Assembly: GCF_011250515.1 (NCBI RefSeq)
Contig: NZ_JAANOP010000005.1
Location: 126,877-190,876 of the forward strand
Direction: 5' to 3'
DNA: 64,000 nucleotides
Origin: Aquirufa ecclesiirivi
GTDB taxonomy: Bacteria; Bacteroidota; Bacteroidia; Cytophagales; Spirosomataceae
Made by a program: the position numbers and the translations under genes
Shown here: positions 42,911 to 50,719 of the stretch, one piece after another
How the letters are laid out: every line of letters starts with the position of its first letter
Position numbering within the stretch: the stretch's first letter is position 1
The notes under the pieces: model-generated
The model's input: only the letters and a program-made list of their open reading frames with translations
What the model was told of the DNA's origin: nothing
The model's database searches: none

Positions 42911-43665
42911 GCATTCCAGATTTCCCAAGCTTTATCAGCTTGTCCGTGAAGCATTTCTAGCCCTTCATAGATTCCTCCCACCCCTTGAGCAATCCCCTTC
43001 TCTAAAAAAGCGGTGCGTAAGGGATTGTAGACGATATCGTATAAATAATGTTGACAATTCAATAGACTATAATCAATCGGAGGAAATGTATCAATTTTAG
43101 GATACATACCAAGGGGCGTCGAATTAACGATCAATCCTACCTCATCCATGGATGCAGCTAAATCTTCATAAGAAATCTGTCCTTCTTCGGGAGTTCTTGA
43201 CACCTTCCATACCGCCAAACCTAAGTCTTCTAAAGCCGCTATGATGGCCTTTGCCGCTCCACCTTGCCCTAGAACAACAGCCTTTTTCAAATTAAATTGA
43301 GGAAAAGCATCCCAAGATTCAATCGTTTGACGAAAACCCCAATAGTCGGTATTAAAGCCTTTAGTCTTACCATCGGGGTAAATTTTAATGGTATTAACAG
43401 CACCTATCTTAGCCGCGGCAGGATCTATTTCATCCAAGAGAGGGATGATTTGCTGTTTATACGGAATGGTCACATTCAAACCTTTCAATAAGGCTTTTTG
43501 CTCTGACTTTAAGGTTAAAAAATCTTCGATTTGAGGAATTTCAAATTGCTCATATTGATGCGAATCAGACAAACCCATGGTGTTAAACTTCTCAGAAAAA
43601 TACTTTTTAGAGAAAGAATGGCCTAATGGATAACCTAACAAACCATATAAATGAGAGATGGCCAT
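42907..43665 (-). CDS. aroE: Shikimate dehydrogenase
   Basis: NADPH-dependent reduction of 3-dehydroshikimate. 252 aa. Substrate side: YGLLGYPLGHSFSKKYF (Ser-x-Ser type) near 7-23 and NVTIPYK near 65 (catalytic Lys near 71); NADP loop VLGQGGAAKAI near 130; and NSTPLGMYP near 193. The C-terminal LEMLHGQADKAWEIW is typical. It follows the dedA gene by one base, an unusual pairing with no obvious functional link. Confidence 0.95.
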   Translation of the reverse strand: MAISHLYGLLGYPLGHSFSKKYFSEKFNTMGLSDSHQYEQFEIPQIEDFLTLKSEQKALLKGLNVTIPYKQQIIPLLDEIDPAAAKIGAVNTIKIYPDGKTKGFNTDYWGFRQTIESWDAFPQFNLKKAVVLGQGGAAKAIIAALEDLGLAVWKVSRTPEEGQISYEDLAASMDEVGLIVNSTPLGMYPKIDTFPPIDYSLLNCQHYLYDIVYNPLRTAFLEKGIAQGVGGIYEGLEMLHGQADKAWEIWNA

Positions 43666-43666
43666 G

Positions 43667-44317
43667 TTATTTAGCGGTGAATTTTTGTTTGATAATTCCT
43701 ATGATGATGGGCAAAACAGAAACACCAACAATCCCTAAAACAACTTTTTCAAAATTGGATTTCACCCATTCATTATCTCCTAGAAAGTAACCCGCCAACG
43801 TAATGCTGGTCACCCAAAGACAAGCTCCCAGAAAGCCAAACAATAAATACACCGAATAAGACATCCGCCCAGCACCAGCTACAAATGGGGCTACCGTACG
43901 TACAATAGGTACAAAACGTGCAATAATGACTGTTTTTACGCCATATTTCTCATAAAATTTCTCCGTTTCTTCAAAATGCGAACGTTTTAAAAACAGGATT
44001 TTATCCTTGGAACGTACATAAGCACTGAAATATTTACCCATAAAATAGTTCACTTGATCTCCACTTAAAGCTGCCAAAATCAACATAGGAATTACGATGG
44101 CAATAGACAATTGACCACTGGCAGCGGCTATTAAACCTACAGAAAATAAGAGGGAATCACCTGGTAACAAAGGTGTTACCACCAAGCCTGTTTCCATAAA
44201 TACGATGGCAAATAATAAAGCATAAGTTAAAGAACCATGCGCTGCAATGAACTCCGTTAAAAAATGCAATGGATCTTTTAGCAGATCTAAGGCTTGTTGT
44301 ATCATGTTTGCTTCCAT
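43667..44317 (-). CDS. DedA-family membrane protein
   Basis: A 216-residue polytopic protein of the DedA/SNARE-associated (VTT) family. Seen: the LLFAIVFMETGLVVTPLLPGDSLLF segment near 34-58 and the FLKRSHFEETEKFYEKYG amphipathic stretch with the RFVPIVRTVAPFVAGAGRM motif near 136-154. Bacterial DedA proteins are implicated in undecaprenyl-phosphate or phosphatidylethanolamine recycling and in membrane homeostasis. Confidence 0.9.
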   Translation of the reverse strand: MEANMIQQALDLLKDPLHFLTEFIAAHGSLTYALLFAIVFMETGLVVTPLLPGDSLLFSVGLIAAASGQLSIAIVIPMLILAALSGDQVNYFMGKYFSAYVRSKDKILFLKRSHFEETEKFYEKYGVKTVIIARFVPIVRTVAPFVAGAGRMSYSVYLLFGFLGACLWVTSITLAGYFLGDNEWVKSNFEKVVLGIVGVSVLPIIIGIIKQKFTAK

Positions 44318-44328
44318 TAGGTAACATA

Positions 44329-44352
44329 AAAAACCCCGAATATTCGGGGCTT
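44329..44352 (-). terminator. Terminator of comA
   Basis: On the minus strand AGCCCCGAATATTCGGGGTT forms an eight-pair hairpin (CCCCGAAT/ATTCGGGG) followed by a T-run; it lies 4 bp after the comA stop and separates it from dedA. Confidence 0.85.
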
Positions 44353-44355
44353 AAC

Positions 44356-45117
44356 TTATTTGGTTAAGAAATGATCAAAGGTGTCTCCTCGTAGGCCTAG
44401 TCGGATGGTTTCTAATGAAATCACTTCATTCGGTGCAATATTTCCTACGTTGACATTGGCTCCTACCAATTTCACAAACCATACTTGTTGTGATTTTTGA
44501 GGTGCTTCCCAAATAATACTTTCTTCAGGAATTTCGGTTAATATTTCTTCCACTAATCCTTGACGAACTTCTCCTGATGAACGGAAAAGACCCACATTAC
44601 CACCCTCTCTAGCTTCTCCAATCACTTTCCATGCACCGGCTTCTAACTCCATGCGCATTAATTTAATCCACTTATAGGGAGGAATAATTTTTGCTTCATC
44701 TTTAGAACCTACTTCAGAAAGTACGGTTACTTGCTGAGATAGTTGACGGATATATTCACATTTTACATCGGAATTCATCTCGACAGAGCCATCTGAAATC
44801 TCGGCATATTCCATGCCATATTGATCCAATACACGACGGTACTCATCTACCTCACCACGGATATAAAAAGCTTCAAATAATGTTCCTCCGAAATAAACAG
44901 GAATACCCGCTGACTTATATATAGCTAGTTTTTCCTTTAAATTATTGGTAACATAGGAAGTCGCCCATCCTAATTTCACTAAATCCGTATAACTTCCTGC
45001 TACCTCTATAAAATCTTCAACTTGACGTAGGCTAAGTCCTTTGTCCATGACCATGGTCAAGCCTTTTTGACGTGGCTTTTCAAATCTTTCTGGTATTTGG
45101 GATAAATTATAGTTCAT
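44356..45117 (-). CDS. comA: Phosphosulfolactate synthase
   Basis: Adds sulfite to phosphoenolpyruvate to give (2R)-phospho-3-sulfolactate, the first step of coenzyme M synthesis in archaea. 253 aa TIM barrel. Family-typical stretches: RQKGLTMVMDKGLSLRQVED near 16, DLVKLGWATSYV near 45, IPVYFGGTLFEAF near 72, EISDGSVEMN near 106 and EVGSKDEA near 135. A methanogen-type CoM pathway is not expected here; sulfopyruvate or cysteate for sulfonolipids is the more likely destination, which is inference. Confidence 0.88.
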   Translation of the reverse strand: MNYNLSQIPERFEKPRQKGLTMVMDKGLSLRQVEDFIEVAGSYTDLVKLGWATSYVTNNLKEKLAIYKSAGIPVYFGGTLFEAFYIRGEVDEYRRVLDQYGMEYAEISDGSVEMNSDVKCEYIRQLSQQVTVLSEVGSKDEAKIIPPYKWIKLMRMELEAGAWKVIGEAREGGNVGLFRSSGEVRQGLVEEILTEIPEESIIWEAPQKSQQVWFVKLVGANVNVGNIAPNEVISLETIRLGLRGDTFDHFLTK

Positions 45118-45167
45118 ATAGAAACAAGCAGTAGGTTATTTGTTGATTGTTTTTTACTGCTATCCTA

Positions 45168-45198
45168 CAAAAATAAGCATAACATCTGATTGAGCCAA
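45168..45198 (-). promoter_or_regulatory. Promoter of comA
   Basis: On the minus strand TTG (45198-45196), a 20-bp spacer and TATTTTTG (45175-45168) fit the -33/-7 consensus, leaving a leader of about 45 nt before the ATG at 45117. Confidence 0.5.
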
Positions 45199-45248
45199 AC
45201 CTCCTATAATCCAATTCTAAGGAAAGCGTAAAAGAAAATATCCTTTTG

Positions 45249-45256
45249 TATATTTG
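45249..45256 (+). promoter_or_regulatory. Predicted -7 box for the DUF2147 gene
   Basis: TATATTTG, a TAnnTTTG match, ends 15 bases before the ATG at 45272. Its final TTG is in frame with the gene and can be mistaken for the start codon. Confidence 0.5.
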
Positions 45257-45271
45257 CAAAAAAAATCAGTC

Positions 45272-45694
45272 ATGAAAAACTCATTTTTACTTATCCTGTT
45301 CAGTTGCCTGTCAATTTCCATGAGTATGGCAGAGCCCCCAAGCGATGTTATTTTAGGAGATTGGATATCCCAACAAAAAGATGGGAAAATCACGGTTTAC
45401 AAACAAGGGGATAAATATTATGGGAAAATTTCTTGGAGTAAAACCCCGGGCAAAAAAGATCTAAAAAATCCGAATGAAGCCCTGAGAAATCGAGATTTAC
45501 TTGGTTCTGTTATTTTGAAAGATTTCACTTTTACAGGTTCAGCTTGGGAAAAAGGAACCATCTATGACCCGCATTCAGGCAAGACCTATGACTGTATCTT
45601 AAAAGTAAAAGATAATTATAAAACACTCGATATTAGGGGATTTGTGGGAGTTGCTATGTTCGGAAGAACCAGCACTTGGACACGTCCACAGTAA
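45272..45694 (+). CDS. DUF2147 domain protein, exported
   Basis: A 140-residue protein: signal peptide MKNSFLLILFSCLSISMSMA followed by a DUF2147 lipocalin-like domain (ILGDWISQQKDGKITVYKQ, then YYGKISW, YDPHSGKTYDCILKV and LDIRGFVGVAMFGRTSTW). DUF2147 is common in Bacteroidota periplasm and has no established function. The ATG at 45272 is required for the signal peptide. Confidence 0.85.
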   Translation: MKNSFLLILFSCLSISMSMAEPPSDVILGDWISQQKDGKITVYKQGDKYYGKISWSKTPGKKDLKNPNEALRNRDLLGSVILKDFTFTGSAWEKGTIYDPHSGKTYDCILKVKDNYKTLDIRGFVGVAMFGRTSTWTRPQ

Positions 45695-45724
45695 TATTGA
45701 ACCACCGCCTACACACACATCAAC

Positions 45725-46174
45725 ATGAAAGCAAACGATAAAGCCATCGCATTTTTGTCTCAATACATTGGCAAGAGAATGGCCCACGAAAATCCCAATC
45801 CGATTACTCGTTATTTGGATGGTATTTTAAAATCAGTCTCTGCCGGTTCCATGACAGCCGAATTTGAAGTGAGAGAAGATCAATGCAATCATGCGGGAGT
45901 ATTGCACGGAGGAGTGATATCCATGCTGTTAGATGAAATGATGGGAACTACGCTCATCACTTGTGATATCGAGCACTTATATGTCACCATCAACTTAAGT
46001 ATCGATTTTCTTTACGGTGCCAAAGCTGGTGAAAAAATCACCGTTGTTTCTGAAGTTTTCCGCGTTGGGAAAAAAGTGGCCAATGTAGAAGCTAAAATGT
46101 ACAATGCGGAGGGCAAATTACTTGCCAAAGGCTCAAGTAACCTGGCCGCTACATCCATTCCATTTAAAATGTAA
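45725..46174 (+). CDS. Hotdog-fold thioesterase (PaaI type)
   Basis: A 149-residue hotdog protein with the PaaI-type motif HAGVLHGGVISMLLDEMMGTT near 57-77, where the HGG loop and the following Asp carry out thioester hydrolysis in the family. The acyl-CoA substrate is unknown. It follows the DUF2147 gene by 30 bp and converges with feoB with no gap. Confidence 0.85.
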   Translation: MKANDKAIAFLSQYIGKRMAHENPNPITRYLDGILKSVSAGSMTAEFEVREDQCNHAGVLHGGVISMLLDEMMGTTLITCDIEHLYVTINLSIDFLYGAKAGEKITVVSEVFRVGKKVANVEAKMYNAEGKLLAKGSSNLAATSIPFKM

Positions 46175-48301
46175 TTAAGACAAAATTTGGTAGACCAAAA
46201 ACGCAGCCAAATAGGCTAAAGTGGTCATGTATCCAAATTGAATCAAAGGATATTTCCAAGATTTAGTCTCGCGATAGGTTGTCGCTAAGGTACTCATGCA
46301 TTGCATAGCAAAGGCATAAAATATCAATAGAGAGAATCCTAAAGCTGCGTCGTACATGGGTTTGCCCGTGTCTGGGTTAATTTCTGCCCGCATCCGATTT
46401 TTGATGGTGGCGTTTTCATTGTCCACCTCGCCTCCTAGGCTATAAATAGTCGACATCGTCCCCACGAAAACCTCACGAGCAGCAAAAGAGGTGATTAAGG
46501 CAATACCGATTTTCCAATCATATCCCAAAGGCTTGATAGCGGGTTCGATTAACTTACCAAAATGGCCAGCATAAGAATTTTCTAATTTTTCAGAAGCAAT
46601 CTTATTACTTAAATCTACACCCGTTAAACTCGGGTTTTTCAAGCGAACTTGCTCCTCGATCTTAGCCATACTATCTCCCGGCCCATAGCTAGCAAAGACC
46701 CATAAAACGATGGAAATAGCCACAATAATTTTACCCGCTTCAAAAATAAAGGCCCGAACAGAATTGTAAATGGAGATAGCCACGTGTTTGAAACGAGGAC
46801 CTTTGTAGGTTGGCAATTCCATGATGAAATAGCTTCTTTCTTTAGCTCGTAATATTTTTTTCAATACCCAAGCTGACAACAAAGCCATGAAAAAGCCTAA
46901 GAGGTACAATCCAAAAAGAGCTACCCCTTGCAAGTTAAATACTCCAAAAAGTGTATTTTTTTCAGGAACGACTAAGGCTATTAAAACCGTATAAATAGGT
47001 AAACGTGCGGAGCAGGACATTAAAGGTGTCACCAAAATTGTAATCAAGCGATCTTTCCAAGAACCAATGGACCGCGTACTCATGATGGCTGGTACCGCAC
47101 AAGCGATTCCCGAAATTAAAGGCACCACGGATTTTCCATTTAATCCAAATCGACGCATCATTTTATCCATGATGAACATCACCCGTGACATATACCCCGT
47201 TTCTTCCAACATGGAAATAAAAAAGAACAAAAAGGCGATTTGAGGCACAAATATCAATACCCCTCCGACACCAGCTATGAGTCCATCGGTCAACATCCCT
47301 GTCAATGGAGAGTCAGGTAAAATACCTTTTAACCAATCATTTAACTGAGCTACTCCACCATCAATCAAATCCATGGGATAGGTTGCCCAAGTAAATACAG
47401 CTTGGAACATGATGAATAAAATGGCTAAGAAAATCACATAGCCCCAAAAGGAGTGAATAAAAACTTTATCGAGACGATCCGTCCAAGTTTTAACAGGCTC
47501 AGCATCCCACTGGCGATTCAAATTAATTACACAACGTTCTACTACTTCTGAAATCTGCTCGTACCGCTTGACCGTTTCTGCCGATTTGTATTTCTTCGGT
47601 TCAAACTGATGTTTTTCCAACAAGTGATCGAAAGATTCACGCTGCTCTTGATTAAACATTTTCATACGATCATGTTCCATCAACCACAATAATGAACGAT
47701 AAGGGTCTGCTTCGCCAAATTGCTTTTGGACATCTTCGATCAATTCATCGGCGACCGACAAAGGTAAGGCGTCATTGGAAGCATAGCGATGCTTTAAGGT
47801 CTTAATCACCGCCAATTTCAAACCTCCTACCCCAATTCCCTTTTTGGCGTTGATTTCAGCTACTTCTACATTAAGCTCACGCGCCAACTTCAAGGAATTA
47901 ATCACATAGCCTTGATTTTCAGCCACATCAATCATATTCAAGGCCAAAACCGTAGGAATACCTAAGTCTCGAACTTGAGAAAACAACAATAAATTACGCT
48001 TTAAATTGGAGGCATCCGCCACCACAATCGCCATATCGGGATAATCGGGATGTTGAGGATTACCCAAAATATTAATGACTAACTCTTCATCAATGGATTT
48101 AGGGTATATACTATAGATACCCGGTAAATCAAGAATTTCAATATTTCTACCCGGTTCTAATTCCCAAATACCGGTCAACTTATCCATGGTTACCCCTGGG
48201 AAGTTTCCTGTTTTTTGGTTTAATCCTGTCAATGTATTGAACAAGGAGGATTTCCCAGCATTTGGATTACCAATAAGCGCTATTCTGGTTACGTTAGCCA
48301 A
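46175..48301 (-). CDS. feoB: Ferrous iron transport protein B
   Basis: Fe2+ permease of the inner membrane. 708 aa: N-terminal G domain with G1 GNPNAGKSSLFN near 11, G3 DLPGIYS near 58, G4 LNMIDVAE near 121 and a helical GDI region to about 260; then the Gate-type membrane domain with LMSCSARLPIYTVL near 432 (the Cys of the putative iron pore) and the second Gate LGFSLLIFYAFAMQCMST near 650. feoA precedes it by 8 bp. feoC is absent, as usual outside Enterobacteria. Confidence 0.97.
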   Translation of the reverse strand: MANVTRIALIGNPNAGKSSLFNTLTGLNQKTGNFPGVTMDKLTGIWELEPGRNIEILDLPGIYSIYPKSIDEELVINILGNPQHPDYPDMAIVVADASNLKRNLLLFSQVRDLGIPTVLALNMIDVAENQGYVINSLKLARELNVEVAEINAKKGIGVGGLKLAVIKTLKHRYASNDALPLSVADELIEDVQKQFGEADPYRSLLWLMEHDRMKMFNQEQRESFDHLLEKHQFEPKKYKSAETVKRYEQISEVVERCVINLNRQWDAEPVKTWTDRLDKVFIHSFWGYVIFLAILFIMFQAVFTWATYPMDLIDGGVAQLNDWLKGILPDSPLTGMLTDGLIAGVGGVLIFVPQIAFLFFFISMLEETGYMSRVMFIMDKMMRRFGLNGKSVVPLISGIACAVPAIMSTRSIGSWKDRLITILVTPLMSCSARLPIYTVLIALVVPEKNTLFGVFNLQGVALFGLYLLGFFMALLSAWVLKKILRAKERSYFIMELPTYKGPRFKHVAISIYNSVRAFIFEAGKIIVAISIVLWVFASYGPGDSMAKIEEQVRLKNPSLTGVDLSNKIASEKLENSYAGHFGKLIEPAIKPLGYDWKIGIALITSFAAREVFVGTMSTIYSLGGEVDNENATIKNRMRAEINPDTGKPMYDAALGFSLLIFYAFAMQCMSTLATTYRETKSWKYPLIQFGYMTTLAYLAAFLVYQILS

Positions 48302-48309
48302 TGTATAAT

Positions 48310-48540
48310 TTATTTTCGTTTGATTTGAATGGTAGCCGCTTCTTCTCTTCGCATGGTTAAGGTATAACCAGAAACTTTTAAAGCGATGGGGTCTCCAAAA
48401 GGAGCATGATGTGTTAATATCACTTCGGTACCGGGCAAACAGCCCATTTCTAAAAGCTTCAATGAGAGTAATTCATCCGTAAACCCTGTTATTTCACCAT
48501 GTTCTCCTATCCGTAAATCCGCCAGTGTTAGCATATTCAA
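48310..48540 (-). CDS. feoA: Ferrous iron transport protein A
   Basis: A 76-residue SH3-like protein required for full FeoB activity. Seen: TLADLRIGEHGEITGF, the LLSLKLLEMGCLPGTEV core and IALKVSGYTLTMRREEA, the normal FeoA fold. The second Met (residue 3) is also possible as start. First gene of the feoAB operon. Confidence 0.93.
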   Translation of the reverse strand: MNMLTLADLRIGEHGEITGFTDELLSLKLLEMGCLPGTEVILTHHAPFGDPIALKVSGYTLTMRREEAATIQIKRK

Positions 48541-48550
48541 TCCTCCATTC

Positions 48551-48585
48551 TTATTTAGAATAATTCAAAATTAGGAACAAATGTA
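48551..48585 (-). promoter_or_regulatory. Predicted feoAB promoter with possible metal-regulator operator
   Basis: The minus strand reads TACATTTG at 48585-48578 (TAnnTTTG). At the expected start site lies the inverted repeat TTATT-TAG-AATAA (48551-48563), the kind of AT-rich dyad bound by Fur or DtxR-type repressors. The dyad is short and could be chance. Confidence 0.35.
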
Positions 48586-48618
48586 CTAAGTATTTCCGAG
48601 CTAAAAAATGATAATTCT

Positions 48619-48626
48619 TAGTTTTG
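48619..48626 (+). promoter_or_regulatory. Predicted -7 box for the ccm operon
   Basis: TAGTTTTG matches TAnnTTTG and would give a leader of about 95 nt before the ccmB ATG. The TTG inside the box is in frame with ccmB and simulates a much longer N-terminus. Confidence 0.4.
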
Positions 48627-48725
48627 AATAATTTGATTTTAATTCCCCAAAATACTCGTAGGAATATTCATCAAAGCCAACTTTCTGTCGTAAATTGCAG
48701 GTCCTTTACTAATTTGACAGTGATA

Positions 48726-49391
48726 ATGCTTCAGGAAATCAAGGTATTGTTTCAAAAAGAGCTACAGCTAGAATGGCGTCAAAAATATGCCATTCATGGT
48801 TTGATGCTTTACCTGGCTTCGACCATTTTTGTCTGTTATTTATCTTTCAAAGCCAAGCAAGAGTCCATCAACCCAATTACTTGGAATGCGCTTTTCTGGA
48901 TTATTTTGCTCTTTATAGCGATCAATGCCATCAGTAAAAGCTTCACGCAAGAATCATCTCAGCGGGGTATATTCTATTATACTTTAGTAAAACCAGAGTC
49001 GGTCATTTATTCCAAAATTCTGTATAACTCAGTCCTCATGATCGGTATTTCCTTAGTCGGAATTATCATGTATTCTTGGGTGATGGGAAACCCAGTTGGC
49101 AACATGTCGCTTTATGTCATTGCCCTAATTTTAGGATCCATTGGCTTTGCTTCGACTTTATCTTTAGTCGGTGGTATCGCAGCACAGGCAGAAAATACTT
49201 CCACCTTGATGGCTGTTTTAAGTTTCCCTATTATCATTCCTTTATTACTATTCTTATTAAAACTTTCAAAAAGTGCTTTAGATGGTATATCCATTTCCGA
49301 AAACTGGGATGAAATCGCTGTACTAGCTTCACTTGACGTTATTGTGATTGTTTTATCTGGAATACTTTTCCCTTATATATGGAGACATTAA
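48726..49391 (+). CDS. ccmB: Heme exporter membrane subunit CcmB
   Basis: Membrane subunit of the CcmAB ABC complex in system I cytochrome c maturation. From ATG 48726 the protein is 221 aa, the family length, beginning MLQEIKVLFQKELQLEWRQK with an Arg/Lys-rich N-terminus and six TM helices. The in-frame extension back to 48624 has no CcmB similarity and overlaps the promoter. The ATPase CcmA is not in the window. ccmC overlaps by 13 bp. Confidence 0.93.
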   Translation: MLQEIKVLFQKELQLEWRQKYAIHGLMLYLASTIFVCYLSFKAKQESINPITWNALFWIILLFIAINAISKSFTQESSQRGIFYYTLVKPESVIYSKILYNSVLMIGISLVGIIMYSWVMGNPVGNMSLYVIALILGSIGFASTLSLVGGIAAQAENTSTLMAVLSFPIIIPLLLFLLKLSKSALDGISISENWDEIAVLASLDVIVIVLSGILFPYIWRH

Positions 49392-50059
49392 AAAAATATT
49401 ATTGGAAATGGGCTGGTATGCTTTTGCTAGTATACACTATGTACATGGGATTTGCAGGACAGGTCCCGCGTCAAGCCATTTTGAATGAAACGGTACGCAA
49501 CTTATATTTCCACGTGACCATGTGGTTCAGTATGATTGCCCTATTAGGCGTTTCAGTTTATCATTCCATTCAATACTTGCGTAAGTCTGATCCCATGGAT
49601 GATTTAAAGTCCAATGCCTATGTCGTTACAGGTCTGGTATTTGCGACTTTAGGCTTATTAACGGGGAGTATTTGGGCAAAATTTACCTGGGGCGATTGGT
49701 GGACAAACGACCCAAAATTAAATTCGGTAGCCATCGGCATGCTGATTTATTTGGCTTATGGTTTGGTCCGTTCTTCCTTGCCTGATGAACAACAAAAAGC
49801 CAGAATATCATCTGTTTATAATATTTTTGCGTTCATCATTTTCATGGTGCTAATCTGGATTTTACCTCGAATGACGGATTCATTGCATCCCGGTAATGGT
49901 GGAAATCCAGGTTTCAATTCCATGGATTTGGATAACCGTATGCGCATGGTATTTTATCCTGCCATTTTAGGTTGGATGGCCTTAGGTTTTTGGTATGCCC
50001 AATTACGCATTCGGATTAGAAAAATTGAAGTTTTATTAGAAGAAAAAGAACAAGTATGA
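49379..50059 (+). CDS. ccmC: Heme handling protein CcmC
   Basis: A 226-residue, six-TM member of the heme handling protein family that loads heme onto CcmE. The tryptophan-rich WWD-type periplasmic loop is seen as FTWGDWWTNDPKLNS near 101-115; the periplasmic histidine regions YFHVTMW near 43 and SLHPG near 169 supply candidate axial ligands. The start overlaps ccmB by 13 bp and the stop overlaps the CcmD-like gene by 4 bp. Confidence 0.93.
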   Translation: METLKKYYWKWAGMLLLVYTMYMGFAGQVPRQAILNETVRNLYFHVTMWFSMIALLGVSVYHSIQYLRKSDPMDDLKSNAYVVTGLVFATLGLLTGSIWAKFTWGDWWTNDPKLNSVAIGMLIYLAYGLVRSSLPDEQQKARISSVYNIFAFIIFMVLIWILPRMTDSLHPGNGGNPGFNSMDLDNRMRMVFYPAILGWMALGFWYAQLRIRIRKIEVLLEEKEQV

Positions 50060-50268
50060 AAACATATATCTTAACCTTATTGTTCAGTTTAACCAGCTTT
50101 TTAGGTTTAGCTCAAAGTGAAATCGAAATGGCGGATAAATTCCGTGCTGATGGAAAAATCTATGTGGTGATAGCCGTGGTACTCGTTATTTTAATCGGAC
50201 TATTCATTTATCTGATGAGTCTCGACAAAAAAGTTAGTGCCCTAGAAAAAGACATAAAAAATAAGTAG
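50056..50268 (+). CDS. ccmD: CcmD-like small membrane protein
   Basis: A 70-residue protein in the ccmD position between ccmC and ccmE. Unlike enterobacterial CcmD, it has an apparent cleavable signal peptide (TYILTLLFSLTSFLGLAQ) before a single TM helix (about 35-53) and a charged cytoplasmic tail (LDKKVSALEKDIKNK), the expected topology of the family. Overlap with ccmC is ATGA-like (4 bp). Identification rests mainly on context. Confidence 0.75.
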   Translation: MKTYILTLLFSLTSFLGLAQSEIEMADKFRADGKIYVVIAVVLVILIGLFIYLMSLDKKVSALEKDIKNK

Positions 50269-50269
50269 C

Positions 50270-50719
50270 ATGAAAAAGACACATATCATTGGTCTGATTC
50301 TAATCGCTGTTGCCATTGGAATTATTTTAATCACGACAGGAGATGCCAGCACCTACGTAGGCTTTGATGAAGCAGAACGGATTGCTCAAAATAATCCAAA
50401 TCAAAAAGTCCATGTGGTGGGGGTATTGAAAAAAGATGCACAAGGTAAAATTGTAGGTATGCACTTTGATCCTGCTGTAGATGCCAATCGCTTAGAATTC
50501 ATTGTTCAGGATAGTTTAGGACGGGAAAACCAAGTGATTTATCCAGCCCCTAAGCCCCAGGATTTTGAACGTTCCGAGAAAATCGTTTTGGTGGGAAGTA
50601 TGCAGTCCAACAAGGTTTTCTATTGCGATAAAATTTTATTGAAATGTCCTTCCAAATATCAGGAAGGAAAAATTTCGGCTGACTCAACAGCCACTTATGA
50701 AGCAAAAAAACAATTATGA
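50270..50719 (+). CDS. ccmE: Heme chaperone CcmE, C-x3-Y variant
   Basis: Periplasmic heme chaperone of system I. 149 aa: N-terminal TM anchor (about 5-23), then an OB-fold domain. The classical heme-binding His in H-x3-Y is replaced: the sequence reads LLKCPSKYQEG, that is Cys126-x3-Tyr130. CcmE proteins with C-x3-Y are known from archaea, Desulfovibrio and others, where heme is held through Cys. The start follows the ccmD-like stop by 1 bp and the stop overlaps ccmF by 4 bp. Confidence 0.92.
   Translation: MKKTHIIGLILIAVAIGIILITTGDASTYVGFDEAERIAQNNPNQKVHVVGVLKKDAQGKIVGMHFDPAVDANRLEFIVQDSLGRENQVIYPAPKPQDFERSEKIVLVGSMQSNKVFYCDKILLKCPSKYQEGKISADSTATYEAKKQL

Noticed and set aside
48624-48725. 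34-residue N-terminal extension of CcmB
   Set aside because: The TTG at 48624 is part of the -7 box, the extension has no membrane or CcmB-like features, and ATG 48726 gives the normal length.
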